Shown here: piece after piece, positions 26,011-35,109 of the stretch
How positions within the stretch are numbered: the stretch's first letter is position 1
Layout of the letters: the number at the start of each line of letters is the position of its first letter
NCBI GenBank assembly: GCA_963741755.1
Contig: CAVUJG010000017.1
Span: forward strand, 28,587 to 92,586
DNA: 64,000 nt
Direction: 5' to 3'
Source of the DNA: Sva-07 sp963741755
GTDB taxonomy: Bacteria; Actinomycetota; Acidimicrobiia; Acidimicrobiales; Ilumatobacteraceae
Notes under the pieces: generated by a model
Database searches by the model: none
The model's input: only the letters and a program-made list of their open reading frames with translations
What the model was told of the DNA's origin: nothing
Made by a program: the position numbers and the translations under genes

Positions 26011-27356
26011 GCGGAGAAGGCCTTGCGCGTCACGGCGAGCGCGTCGGGCCGGGAGAACACGACCACGTTGTCGCCGGCATGCAACAGCGTGTGCCCGCGG
26101 ACGATCTCGGCGGTGCCGTCCTGGCGCGTGACCGCGCCGAGCAGCACGGAGTGCCGGAGGTGCAGGTCGGCAACGACCGCGCCGTCGGCAGCGCTCCCCG
26201 CTTCGATCTCGAACTCGTTGACCTCGATGTCGCTCTCGAGGAAGGTCGCGACCGATGCGGTGCCGCCGCGGATGTGGCGCAGCACTGCGTTGGCCGACGC
26301 CGTCCGCGGGCTGAGCGCAGCGTCGATCCCGAACTGCCGAACGAGCGGGAGCAACGACAGTCGGTGGAGCACGGCGACTGTGAACGCATCGCCCTCGGCC
26401 GCGGCGTACGCGCATGCCAACACGTTCGAAGCGTCGTCACCGGTGGCCGCGATCACGAGGTCCATCCGAGCGACCGACTCCTCGAGGAGCAGCTCGGTGT
26501 CGGCGATGTCACCCTGCACGATCGTGACTCGCGGCAGGCGTTCGCTGAGCGCCTTGGCGCGCACCGGATCGTTCTCGACGAGCACCACCGTGGCTCCCTC
26601 GCTCTGCAATCGCTCGGCGACGCGGGTGCCGACCGCTCCGCCGCCGAGCACCATCACGCGGCGGGCCTGGCGGGTTGCCGCACCGAGCAGCTCCATGATC
26701 TCGCGACGCGCAGCACGCGTCGTGAGGACGCGGACGTGATCGCCAGCCTGCAGTACCTGGTCGCCGCGGGGGATCACGGTTTCGCCGTCGCGGGTCAACG
26801 CCCCGAACAGGAACTTCCAGTTCGGTTCGAACGATTGGCCGATCTCGGCGAGGTCGTGGCCGATGAAGACCGATGTCGGGCCGATCACGGCGCCGAGTAC
26901 GAGCAACTCGCCGTTCGACATCGGGTAGACCTCGTCGGCGCCGGAGACATGGGCGAGTTCCATGATCTCGTCGGCGGTGTCGGCGTCAGGGTCGATGATC
27001 ACGTCGGCACCCATCGTCGCCAGCAATTTCACGCCCATCGGGCCGCGCAGCTCTTCGGTCTGGATGCGCACGACTGTCTGCTCCACGCCGAATTCCTTTG
27101 CGAGCAGCGATGCGAGGAGATTGACCTCGTCGTTCTGGGTGACGCCGGCGAGCAGGTCGGCGCGCTCGATGCCGGCCGCTCGCAACGTCGACGGCACCGT
27201 CGCACTTCCGACCACCACTTGCACGTCGAGTTCGGCGCCGATCGCTGCGGCGATCACCTCGTTCTGTTCGACGACCACCACGTCGTTGCCTTCGGCTCCC
27301 AGCCGCTGAGCGAGGTACCACCCGACCTCACCGGCACCGACGATCACGACATGCAT
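26007..27356 (-). CDS. trkA: Trk potassium system NAD-binding regulatory protein
   Basis: Peripheral protein that gates TrkH. The sequence has two RCK units: an N-terminal Rossmann fold starting MHVVIVGAGEVGWYLAQRL, an RCK_C part, then a second fold with VMVLGGGAVGTRVAERL and its own RCK_C part. In each fold the acidic residue at the end of beta-2 (VVVVEQ, VVLVEN) suggests NAD(H) binding. ATG 27356 gives 449 residues; an earlier GTG/ATG (27374) adds six. It lies directly upstream of trkH. Confidence 0.94.
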   Translation of the reverse strand: MHVVIVGAGEVGWYLAQRLGAEGNDVVVVEQNEVIAAAIGAELDVQVVVGSATVPSTLRAAGIERADLLAGVTQNDEVNLLASLLAKEFGVEQTVVRIQTEELRGPMGVKLLATMGADVIIDPDADTADEIMELAHVSGADEVYPMSNGELLVLGAVIGPTSVFIGHDLAEIGQSFEPNWKFLFGALTRDGETVIPRGDQVLQAGDHVRVLTTRAARREIMELLGAATRQARRVMVLGGGAVGTRVAERLQSEGATVVLVENDPVRAKALSERLPRVTIVQGDIADTELLLEESVARMDLVIAATGDDASNVLACAYAAAEGDAFTVAVLHRLSLLPLVRQFGIDAALSPRTASANAVLRHIRGGTASVATFLESDIEVNEFEIEAGSAADGAVVADLHLRHSVLLGAVTRQDGTAEIVRGHTLLHAGDNVVVFSRPDALAVTRKAFSA

Positions 27357-27439
27357 CGCCCCAGCCTGCCCCATCGACCCGACCGATCGCGAACGTTACG
27401 GATCGCCGACGATGTGGTGCCAGGCACCGCGTCAAGTGT

Positions 27440-28450
27440 TCAGGCGGTGACGGAGACCGAGTCGAGCAGGGCTCGCGGCGCGGCGCGCAATGCAGCGGTC
27501 GCTTCGGACTCGGGGAAGTCGGCGCAGCAGGCCTCGGCGCGCTCGACGTAGTCACGGGCCGTGTCGACGGCCGACGCGAGGCCGTCGTTCGAACGCACGA
27601 TCGACAAGGCCTTGTCCTGGGCCGCGGCGTCGAGCGGGGAACCGAGCAGATCCGCCAACTCCGACGCCGCCGGAGTGTCGAGCGCCAGCGTTCGCAACAC
27701 CGGGAGCGTGTAGACGCCTTCGACCATGTCGTGGCCGGCCGGCTTGCCGAGTTGGGCGTCGGTCGCGGTGATGTCCAAGATGTCGTCGACGATCTGGAAC
27801 ACGGTGCCGTAGGCGTTGCCGTATTCGGTGAGCGCATCGATCACGGGTCGGTCGTGACCGGCGACGATTCCACCGATCCGAGCAGCCGTGCCGTAGAGCG
27901 ACGCCGTCTTGCCGTGGATGGACCTCAGATAGCTGGCTTCGGTACGCGACATGTCGTAGGTGTGGCGCAGCTCCTCGATCTGGCCCTCGCACAGCCAGCC
28001 GATGGTCCGAGCGAGCAGACCGGCGACCTCGGTGCCGAGCGATGCAGCGATCTCGGATGCTCGCGACAGCAGGAAGTCGCCGGCGAGGATGGCTTGGAGG
28101 TTGCCCCACTTGGCATTGACCGTCTCGACGCCGCGGCGAGTGTCGGCCTCGTCCATCACGTCGTCGTGGTACAACGAACCGAGGTGCACGAGTTCGCACG
28201 ACACACCGCCACGCACCACGTCGTGATGGGCGGGCAGCCCGAAGATCTGTGCGCCGGCAACCGCCAACACCGGCCGCAGACGCTTGCCGCCGGCGACGAT
28301 CAAGTGCGACGCGATCTCGTTGAGATAGGCGTCGGGGGTGACGACGGCGGCATGCATCGCATCTTCGATGCGCTCACGGTCGGCGCCCATCGACGGAAGG
28401 GTCAACAGCGGCGACATGCCGTTGGGGGCCAGCACCTCTTCCTGGGACAC
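27440..28450 (-). CDS. Polyprenyl diphosphate synthase (trans-isoprenyl diphosphate synthase family)
   Basis: The first aspartate-rich motif DDVMDEADTRRG (about residue 105) and the second DDILDITATD (about residue 225) are those of class I prenyl transferases that condense isopentenyl diphosphate with allylic substrates. GGKRLRPVLA precedes the first motif. The length of about 336 residues suits a long-chain synthase making the menaquinone side chain, in keeping with the respiratory context; chain length cannot be read from sequence. GTG 28450 gives an intact N-terminus, with an ATG 11 codons in as an alternative. Confidence 0.9.
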   Translation of the reverse strand: MSQEEVLAPNGMSPLLTLPSMGADRERIEDAMHAAVVTPDAYLNEIASHLIVAGGKRLRPVLAVAGAQIFGLPAHHDVVRGGVSCELVHLGSLYHDDVMDEADTRRGVETVNAKWGNLQAILAGDFLLSRASEIAASLGTEVAGLLARTIGWLCEGQIEELRHTYDMSRTEASYLRSIHGKTASLYGTAARIGGIVAGHDRPVIDALTEYGNAYGTVFQIVDDILDITATDAQLGKPAGHDMVEGVYTLPVLRTLALDTPAASELADLLGSPLDAAAQDKALSIVRSNDGLASAVDTARDYVERAEACCADFPESEATAALRAAPRALLDSVSVTA

Positions 28451-28566
28451 GCCGGACAGGCTAGGCGCGCCCAGCAGAGGACGCACGAACGAGCGCCGAC
28501 CCGCCGATGCCCGCCATCTCGCCGCACAGGTCGCCCTGCCGTCACTGCGCCTCTATCCTGGCGTTC

Positions 28567-29550
28567 ATGTCTGTGACGGCGACCGCGCCCGCCATCTTGC
28601 CGAAGGCGAACGATTCGTGCTGGTGCGGCAGCGGCCGCAAGTACAAGCGGTGCCACAAGAAGTCCGAGGGACGGGTCCTCCCGGGGCTCGTCACACCGAT
28701 TCGCAGCGTCCCCGACTCGATCGCCAGGCCCTCCTACGCCGACACCGGCGAGGTCGTTGCCTGGGACGAGCCCCGCATCAAGAGCGCCGAGATCATCGAG
28801 GCGATGCGCCACTCGGGCAAGGTCGCCGCCGAGGTCCTGCGACTCGCCGGCGAGATGGTGGCACCCGGTGTCACCACCGAGGAGATCGACATCTACGTGC
28901 ACGACCTGTTCGTCGAGCGCGGCGCCTATCCGTCCACCATCAACTATCACGGCTACCCGAAGGCGTGCTGTACCTCGGTGAACGAGGTCATCTGTCACGG
29001 CATCCCCGATTCGCGGCCGCTGCAGGACGGCGACATCTGCAACATCGACGTCACCGGCTGGATCGGTGGGGTCCATGGCGACACCAACGCCACGTTCTTC
29101 GTCGGCGACGTCGATCCCGAAAGCCGCCAGCTCGTGCAGGTCACCGAGGAGTGCACCTGGCACGGCATCGAAGCGGTCAAGCCCGGTCGCCCGCTCAGCG
29201 ACATCGGCCGCGCGATCGAGGACCACGCCAAGCAGTACCGCTACGGGGTCGTCCGCGCATTCGTCGGCCACGGCATCGGCGAGCAGTTCCACACCGACAT
29301 CCAGGTGTTGCACTACTACGACTCGCGGGCCTCCACGATCATGCGGCCCGGGATGACGTTCACGATCGAACCGATGATCACCCTCGGCACCGTCAACTAC
29401 AAGGTGTGGGACGACGACTGGACCGCAGTGACCGCCGACGGTCGGCGCACCGCCCAGTTCGAGCACACCATCCTCGTCACCGAGGATGGCTACGACGTGC
29501 TCACGGGTGGGCCGGGCGCGGTGAGCCCGACGGCTCCGTGGAATCGCTGA
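28567..29550 (+). CDS. map: Type I methionine aminopeptidase with N-terminal SEC-C zinc motif
   Basis: Removes N-terminal methionine from nascent proteins; a metalloprotease. After ATG 28567 comes a short leader with CWCGSGRKYKRCH, a SEC-C type zinc-binding motif that may dock on the ribosome, then the pita-bread catalytic domain. Metal ligands are visible as D in GDICNIDVTGW, D in HGDTNATF, H in GHGIGEQFH, E in TFTIEPM and E in QFEHTILV. The product is 327 residues. The 3' end overlaps the converging membrane-protein gene by about 50 bp. Confidence 0.95.
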   Translation: MSVTATAPAILPKANDSCWCGSGRKYKRCHKKSEGRVLPGLVTPIRSVPDSIARPSYADTGEVVAWDEPRIKSAEIIEAMRHSGKVAAEVLRLAGEMVAPGVTTEEIDIYVHDLFVERGAYPSTINYHGYPKACCTSVNEVICHGIPDSRPLQDGDICNIDVTGWIGGVHGDTNATFFVGDVDPESRQLVQVTEECTWHGIEAVKPGRPLSDIGRAIEDHAKQYRYGVVRAFVGHGIGEQFHTDIQVLHYYDSRASTIMRPGMTFTIEPMITLGTVNYKVWDDDWTAVTADGRRTAQFEHTILVTEDGYDVLTGGPGAVSPTAPWNR

Positions 29551-30593
29551 GCGAGTCCGACGCACCGTCCGGCGCAACAGACGAACTCGGCACGGCGAAG
29601 AGCCACCAGAGGGCGATCGCCGCGAGGAACACGCCCCCGGCGAGGGCCGCTGCCGTCGCGAACCGGTCGAGCCAGAACGGCGCATCGGTGGGAATGATCG
29701 CCGCCGTGAGTCCGTCGCGCTTGAGGAATCCCCACACGGCGAGTTCGACTCCGACGAGCAGCATCGCCGCGTCGGCAGCGAAGCGCTTGCCACGCGTTGC
29801 CGAGCACGACGCCGACGGCGGCGGAGACCGCGGCAATGATCGGCAGGACGATCCAGATCGGGCGAGGCCCCGTCTCGCTCGGCAGCGACGTGTACTGAGC
29901 GGCGCCGACGCCGAGGGCGAGCACGACGAGTGGGATGGTCGCTGCGATCGGCGGCACACGTCGGTCACGCAGGAACCAGGCGCCGACCGCAGCTGCTGCG
30001 CCCGCGACGGCGCCGAGCCACATGGCGAGCGGCGACGGTTCGGGCTGCCACGTGCTGATGACGGTGACCTCGACGGTCTCGCCGTCGACCACGATCGGGA
30101 TCACCGCTTCGAGGATCTGATCGCCGGCCTCCAGGCCGAACGGCCGTGCGCTCTGCATCCAGTGTGCACGGTGGTCGTGCCACGTCCAGTAGCCGCCGGT
30201 GGCAACCTGCTTCCAGTCCGGCTCGGCATCGGCGCTCGCGTTCGATGGCACGCCGTCGTTGCCGTACCGATTGGCGTTCAGATACGTGGCAGGCGAGTTC
30301 TGGTTCTCGAGGACCACACCGTCGGGCCGGAACCACAGGTAGTCCTCGGCCTGATAGCCGACCACGATCGCCTCGACGCCCGGGTCGACTCGCATCTCGA
30401 AGAACGAATCACCGCCGATGATTCCGACTTCGATCGTCGGCGTTTCGGGCTCGACCGACCGCACTTCCGACTGGTAGTCGGTCGGGCCGGGTGGATCCGC
30501 AAACGCGGGAGCCGCCAGTGCGCCCGCCAGTCCCAGACCGGCGATCACTGCGATCACCAGGCGTCCGAGTCGGCGGCGCAGTGGGTCGATCAT
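29501..30593 (-). CDS. Secreted/membrane protein with His-rich motif, apparent +1 frameshift near 29790
   Basis: Function not recognised. From ATG 30593 there is a signal peptide (RLVIAVIAGLGLAGALAAPAFA), an outer domain of about 170 residues with YWTWHDHRAHWM, and then several membrane helices. The frame breaks after VVLGNAW near 29790; LLVGVELAVWGFLKRDG and further helices to the stop at 29501 are read in another frame. The span is 1093 bp (3n+1), matching one inserted base. The histidine cluster and the downstream position from cupredoxin and SCO1 suggest a copper-related role (inference). The start overlaps the cupredoxin stop as ATGA. The 3' end overlaps the converging map gene. Confidence 0.7.
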
Positions 30594-30988
30594 GCGTTCA
30601 CGATCAACACGAGCTGACCGCTGGGGTGCACCGTGCACACCCCTTCGAACTCGCCGGGGGTCGAGAACCGCTGCGTGAGAGTCTCGTTCGCTCCGACGAA
30701 GAACGGCCCGACCGTGTGACCACGATCGTCCTGGTTCTCGATGCGGATCGTGTCGCCGACGTTCACCTGCAGTTCGGCGGGCAGGATCTCGAGCGGCGTC
30801 CCGGCATCAAGAGCTTCGCCGGCACCGACGGGAATCACGTACTCGAACGTGGCGGCCTCGCTGCCGCTCACCGCTTCGGTTCCGGGCTGCGAGCTGTCGT
30901 CGCCGCAGCCGACGAACACGCCGCCGAGCAGGAGCACTCCGACGAGCGGGCGGACCCATGTGCGTCGGCGCCCCGCGACACCGTTCAC
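30590..30988 (-). CDS. Cupredoxin-domain lipoprotein
   Basis: The 132-residue protein has a hydrophobic signal ending in the lipobox VFVGC (about residue 28), so it is probably a lipoprotein anchored outside the membrane. The rest fits a small blue-copper fold: His in DDRGHTVGPF and Cys-His in GVCTVHPSGQLVLIV, the usual C-x-x-H spacing, with Gln or no strong axial ligand. It could move electrons or deliver copper. It overlaps SCO1 upstream and the His-rich membrane protein downstream by a few bases each. Confidence 0.82.
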   Translation of the reverse strand: MNGVAGRRRTWVRPLVGVLLLGGVFVGCGDDSSQPGTEAVSGSEAATFEYVIPVGAGEALDAGTPLEILPAELQVNVGDTIRIENQDDRGHTVGPFFVGANETLTQRFSTPGEFEGVCTVHPSGQLVLIVNA

Positions 30989-31665
30989 GAGGTCTCCTGC
31001 GCTGCGAACAGTTGCTCGATGTCGGCGGCCATCTCGGTCGACGAGGTCCCGAACGGCCAGGTGACGACGAGTCGGCCCTGATCGTCGACGAGGTACAGGA
31101 ATCCGCTGTGCGACACCTCGATGTCACCCTCGTCGTTGGTGGTGACGTCGTAGCTCACACCGAACGGTTCGGCGGCAGCGGCGAGCACATCGGCATCGGT
31201 GGTGCCCGCGGCTTCGGCGTCGGCAACGAAGCTCTCGATGTAGCCGGGCAGGATGTCGTTGTCACGCTCGGGATCGACAGTGACCATCACGGTGCCGACC
31301 TGCGCGGCGAGATCCTCGGGCAGACGGCGCAGGGTGACAGCCCAGTCGGCCATCGTGGTCGGACACACGTCGGGGCAGTTGGTGTAGCCGAAATAGACCG
31401 CCCGAAAACCACCGGGCTCGGCGCGGAACAGAGCGTCGGTACCGGGGTTGGTGAGCGAGGGGACGGGCGTGGCGTCGACCACCGGAGCGGGCTCACGCAC
31501 GATGCCCGCGAGTTCGCGTTCGCCAGTGGGCGCCTCGACGGGGATCGTGGTCGGCTCCGTCGACGCACCGTCGCTGCCGCAGCCGACGAACAGCAACACT
31601 GCCGCGGCAAGCATCGCCGACGGGAGGGTGCGGCGGCCGAGGCGCCGCCCGGATCGGTCACCCAT
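30985..31665 (-). CDS. SCO1/SenC-family copper chaperone
   Basis: Thioredoxin-fold protein that inserts copper into cytochrome oxidase CuA or acts as a thiol redox protein. It has a signal peptide with lipobox LLFVGC, the family motif YTNCPDVCPTT (C-x3-C) and the distal histidine in VSHSGFLYLVD. From ATG 31665 the length is 226 residues. It overlaps the upstream cytochrome c gene by 8 bp and the cupredoxin by 4 bp. The operon therefore looks like a cytochrome oxidase or copper maturation group. Confidence 0.92.
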   Translation of the reverse strand: MGDRSGRRLGRRTLPSAMLAAAVLLFVGCGSDGASTEPTTIPVEAPTGERELAGIVREPAPVVDATPVPSLTNPGTDALFRAEPGGFRAVYFGYTNCPDVCPTTMADWAVTLRRLPEDLAAQVGTVMVTVDPERDNDILPGYIESFVADAEAAGTTDADVLAAAAEPFGVSYDVTTNDEGDIEVSHSGFLYLVDDQGRLVVTWPFGTSSTEMAADIEQLFAAQETS

Positions 31666-32052
31666 CGGCGAGCGTCTCGATGTAGGCAACGATGTCAGCG
31701 ATCTCCGCATCCGAGAGGTTGTTCGCAGGCATCTTCAACGTGTAGTCCGCAACGAGCTCAGCCGACGGATCGGCGATGGCCCGGATCAGGTAGTCGGTGT
31801 CGGCCACGACGACGGTGCCGTCGGCCAGTTCCACGTCGGATCCGGCGAGGCCGATCCAGCCGGGCCCAGCGCCGCCACCGAAATCCTGGCCGTGGCAACC
31901 GGCACACCCCTTGCTGCGCGACAGCTGCTCGCCATTGACGGCGTCGCCGGCACCCGCCACTGTCGGGCCCGCTGCGTCGGTTGCGGTCGCAGCGCCTGAC
32001 TCGGTGCATCGCCGTCGTCGCCGCACGACACCGCAGCGAACGCCATCACCAA
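31658..32052 (-). CDS. Cytochrome c lipoprotein with an apparent frameshift near 32005
   Basis: The C-terminal part is a class I cytochrome c: CAGCHGQDFGGG, then MPANNLSDAEIADIVAYIETL with the axial methionine. The N-terminus is in another frame: from TTG 32052 (or ATG 32046) there is LVMAFAAVSCGDDG, a lipobox with an acidic start, typical of Acidimicrobiia-type lipoproteins. Joining them needs a one-base change near 32005 (span 3n+2). Reading straight upstream instead gives a basic, signal-less N-terminus that is implausible. It is first of the SCO1/cupredoxin group, separated from the sigma factor by about 200 bp. Confidence 0.78.
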
Positions 32053-32248
32053 CGTGACGGTCGAGCCCGACAGCGACGCGAGCGATCCTCGAGCGCTGTC
32101 TCACTCGCCGTTCACGCACGTTTCTTCTCCTGTTCGAGTTCCTGATGTGTCGATCGTGCCCGCTCGGGGGTGACCCCGCGCCCGACATTCCCGTGCACAG
32201 TCGTTCGCCGGGTGCTCGGAGTTCCCGGCACCCGACTCGTCGGCGTCG

Positions 32249-32833
32249 TCATCGTGCGATCACTCCGTCGGCGTCTTCGTCAGGTTCGCGCATCATCGCC
32301 ACCAAGTCGCCGCGGGCTCGTGCAACACGCGATCGAATCGTGCCGATCGGACAGTCGAGCACCTCAGCGGCCTCGTCGTACTGCAGACCGAGCACCTGGG
32401 TCAGCACGAACGCACTGCGGCGATCGTGGTCGAGGTGCGCCAGGACGTCGTCGAGGTCGACCCGCCCCGACATGTCCGGGGCGACGACGACCCCGTCGAC
32501 CGAGCCGGCCGTGGTGTTGTCGAGAACCGCTCGATCGAGCCGACGCCGGCGACTCGCACGGCGAGTGTGATCGACGCACGTCCGGCGCGCGATCGTGAGG
32601 AGCCAGCCACGCGCCGAGCCGTCCGCACGGAAGCGGTGGATCGATCCGATCGCCCGTTCATAGGTCTCCTGCGCAAGATCGTCGGCGTACTCGACGTCGC
32701 CGAGGTAGCGACACAGCTTCCAGACGTCGGCCTGCGTCTCGGCCACGAAGCGCTCGAGCGCGACCCGGTCGCCGTCGCGCGCAGCGATGAGCAATCGGGT
32801 CAGGTGGTCCACACTCAGAGTTTCGCAGCGCAT
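32249..32833 (-). CDS. ECF-type RNA polymerase sigma factor
   Basis: The 194-residue protein has the sigma-70 region 2 helix (YLGDVEYADDLAQETYERAIG) and region 4 helix-turn-helix (YDEAAEVLDCPIGTIRSRVARARGDL), the two parts of an ECF sigma factor. It is transcribed divergently from a zinc-finger anti-sigma gene beginning 83 bp away, and in the same direction as the cytochrome c/SCO1/cupredoxin group. It probably governs that group or its own operon; the signal is unknown. Confidence 0.93.
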   Translation of the reverse strand: MRCETLSVDHLTRLLIAARDGDRVALERFVAETQADVWKLCRYLGDVEYADDLAQETYERAIGSIHRFRADGSARGWLLTIARRTCVDHTRRASRRRRLDRAVLDNTTAGSVDGVVVAPDMSGRVDLDDVLAHLDHDRRSAFVLTQVLGLQYDEAAEVLDCPIGTIRSRVARARGDLVAMMREPDEDADGVIAR

Positions 32834-32916
32834 CAGGCGCTCCCCGATGTGACCAAGGTCAGTTTTCTCCGACTGGCGCGGGAACCATCCGAGTCCGAAC
32901 GACGACTGTCACCACC

Positions 32917-33552
32917 ATGGAGTCGATCGATTGTGAGGCCATCCGCGAGGCGTTGTCCGCTCGCGCCGACGGTGAGGCCACGAGCGACGACCTCGCACTC
33001 GCCGACGCCCACCTCGTCCACTGCGTCGCCTGTCAACGGTACGTAGCCGACGTGGAGCGCATCGATCGGCTGGTCCGCATCCGGCCGGCCGAACCGGTGC
33101 CGAGCCTCGTCGCCTCGGTCACCGCCCGAGCCCGACCGGCCCGCCTCGGACGCGGAGGTTGGTTGCGCCCGGCGCTCGCGTGGGTCGCTGTGGTGATGCT
33201 GGTCCAGAGCCTGCCGGCACTCGTGCTCGGCGAAGCGTCCGGAACCAGCCCTCACCTCGCTCGACATCTCGGTGCGTTCGGTGCAGCGCTCGCCATCGGC
33301 TTCGCCTATGCGGCGTGGAAGCCACATCGTGCGTTCGGGCTGCTGCCGTTCACCGCAGCGTTGGTGGCGACGACCACGGTGAGCATCGTCGCCGACATCC
33401 TCACGGGGTCGCGGACGCCGCTGGCGGAGTTGATCCACGTGACCGAACTCGCTGGTCTGGCGTTGCTGTGGATGGTGGCCGGGTCACCCGGGTGGCGCAA
33501 CCGGCGGCACGCACGTCGTCGTCGGCTGCCGCGACTCGATCCGCTCCAATAG
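32917..33552 (+). CDS. Zinc-finger (zf-HC2) anti-sigma factor, multi-pass
   Basis: The 211-residue protein begins with the zinc-binding anti-sigma domain: C in IDCEAIREALSARADGE, then H and C in LADAHLVHCVACQRY (H-x3-C-x2-C). At least four membrane helices follow, beginning WLRPALAWVAVVMLV and ending LAGLALLWMVAG, and a basic tail. It would hold the divergently encoded ECF sigma factor at the membrane until released. The four-helix membrane domain, rather than one helix, suggests sensing inside the bilayer. The 3' end overlaps the converging methylase gene by 69 bp. Confidence 0.87.
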   Translation: MESIDCEAIREALSARADGEATSDDLALADAHLVHCVACQRYVADVERIDRLVRIRPAEPVPSLVASVTARARPARLGRGGWLRPALAWVAVVMLVQSLPALVLGEASGTSPHLARHLGAFGAALAIGFAYAAWKPHRAFGLLPFTAALVATTTVSIVADILTGSRTPLAELIHVTELAGLALLWMVAGSPGWRNRRHARRRRLPRLDPLQ

Positions 33553-34929
33553 CTCCGCCCACCAGTCGGCCAGCGCTTCACCGTCGGCAACGCCGTACGC
33601 GGCCGCAATCGCCGAGGCGCATCCACGAACGTCGCCGCTACGCAGTGCGTCAACCGCCGCGTCGAGATCACCGGCGGGCCACGGTAGGTCTGCGAGCGTG
33701 ACCGGTGACAGCCGAATGCTGTCAGCCGACAAGCCCGTCCCGGCACCTCGATGCCAGAGCCATGCCGATGCGACGGCCGAGGTGAGTACCGCAGCGATCT
33801 CCCAGGCTGCCGCCGCGAGTTCGTCTGGCGTTCGTTGACCGTCGTCGTCCCAGTGAGCTCCCGTCGGATACACGCCGAGCACCGGCACTCCCGGCAGCAA
33901 CTCACCGTCCGGATCGCACACCGCTTCGACGATCCGCGTCTGGTTCGCCACGATCACCTTCGGCACGAGGCGTCGTCTGGCCCAGCGCACCATGTCGTCG
34001 TCGAGTCGGTCGAGATCGACACGCGGTCGTTCGTATCGTTGCTTCGCGAACCTGATCGAACGCTCACCCCACCACGAGCGTCCGGGGTCGACGAGACCGG
34101 ACGTGATGAGCGGCGGGCCTGCGGCGTGGTCGCCGACCGCCGGGATCATGCCGTAGTACTCGTCGCGGAAGTTCGCGTTCAACCGCGCTCGATCGCCGAG
34201 ACAGCCGTTCACCTCGAGGTCGTCCGGAACCGCCGGGACACCTTGACGACTGGTGGCGACGTGCGACCAGTTCGTTCGGCGTTCCTCGTCCGCCTCCGGG
34301 CGTCCGAACTCGAAGGCGAGCACACACACATGCACCTGCGCGTCGAACAGTCGGCGGTCCGACCACCACGACCAGATCATCCGGGCGCGAGTTCCGATCG
34401 ATCTGCGGATCGCCGCTGCATCTCGCGACGCCAGCAGTGACTGCGGCAGCACGAGGGCAATGCGGCCGCCGTCGGCGTCGACGAGTTCGCCTGCCAGCGC
34501 AAGGAACTCCGCAGCGGCGTCGGCGTACGGGCCACCGCCGTGGCGACTCGTTCCACCGCGGGTCGTGGCGGCCGCCATCTGTGACAGGAACGGCGGGTTC
34601 CCGATCACGAGGTCGAACCGATGCGAGGGCCAGTCGGTCGCCAATGCGTCGGCTCGGCGCAGTTCCGTCGACGCCGGCAGCACGGCCCGTGCCGACTCGA
34701 CCGCAGCGGCGTCGATATCGCAGCCGATCACCGACGACGTTGCGCCGAGTTCGTCGCTGCGTCGCTGGGCGGCAACGAGGAATCGCCCGTCGCCGCACGC
34801 TGGGTCGAGCACGGTGATCGGCTGGGACCGTCCGGCGACGAACTCAGCCGTGATCACTGCCTCGACGACGGTGTCCACCAGGTCCAGCGGCGTATACCAG
34901 GCACCAAGTTGCTTACGAGTGCCGACCAC
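33484..34929 (-). CDS. Solitary N-6 adenine-specific DNA methylase-like protein
   Basis: The 481-residue protein has the SAM-binding motif DPACGDGRFLVAA and the catalytic motif FDLVIGNPPFLSQM, with ALVLPQSLLAS further on. This is the gamma-class N-6 adenine methylase fold. About 250 C-terminal residues resemble the specificity or TaqI/Eco57I-type target domain. No restriction endonuclease or other modification gene is beside it, so it may be an orphan methylase or a Class II modification-restriction relic. The start GTG/ATG 34929 lies beside a hairpin in the divergent region with coaA. Confidence 0.85.
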   Translation of the reverse strand: MVGTRKQLGAWYTPLDLVDTVVEAVITAEFVAGRSQPITVLDPACGDGRFLVAAQRRSDELGATSSVIGCDIDAAAVESARAVLPASTELRRADALATDWPSHRFDLVIGNPPFLSQMAAATTRGGTSRHGGGPYADAAAEFLALAGELVDADGGRIALVLPQSLLASRDAAAIRRSIGTRARMIWSWWSDRRLFDAQVHVCVLAFEFGRPEADEERRTNWSHVATSRQGVPAVPDDLEVNGCLGDRARLNANFRDEYYGMIPAVGDHAAGPPLITSGLVDPGRSWWGERSIRFAKQRYERPRVDLDRLDDDMVRWARRRLVPKVIVANQTRIVEAVCDPDGELLPGVPVLGVYPTGAHWDDDGQRTPDELAAAAWEIAAVLTSAVASAWLWHRGAGTGLSADSIRLSPVTLADLPWPAGDLDAAVDALRSGDVRGCASAIAAAYGVADGEALADWWAELLERIESRQPTTTCVPPVAPPG

Positions 34930-34985
34930 CGCCGCACACTACGTCCGACGCGTCTCCGCCCGTTCGACCCCGACTCGACCCATCC

Positions 34986-35045
34986 AGCTCCGAAAAATGC
35001 CGGGATCTGCGCGCTGAGCGACCAGATCCCTACATTTTTCGGGCT
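34986..35045. repeat. Long hairpin in the divergent methylase/coaA gap (family B)
   Basis: Left arm 34986-35009 and right arm 35023-35045 are inverted repeats (CCGAAAAATG against CATTTTTCGG, and GGGATCTG against CAGATCCC). The 13-bp loop contains GCGCTGAGCG, also found in the loops of the hairpins at 49365 and 50596. It lies between divergent starts, so it could overlap promoters. Function is unknown. Confidence 0.8.
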
Positions 35046-35109
35046 GAGGTGGGGGTTCGCGCGGCCGGGCCTTGAAGCGAGTCGGCTCGGGCGGCCTAAT
35101 GTCGTCGGC

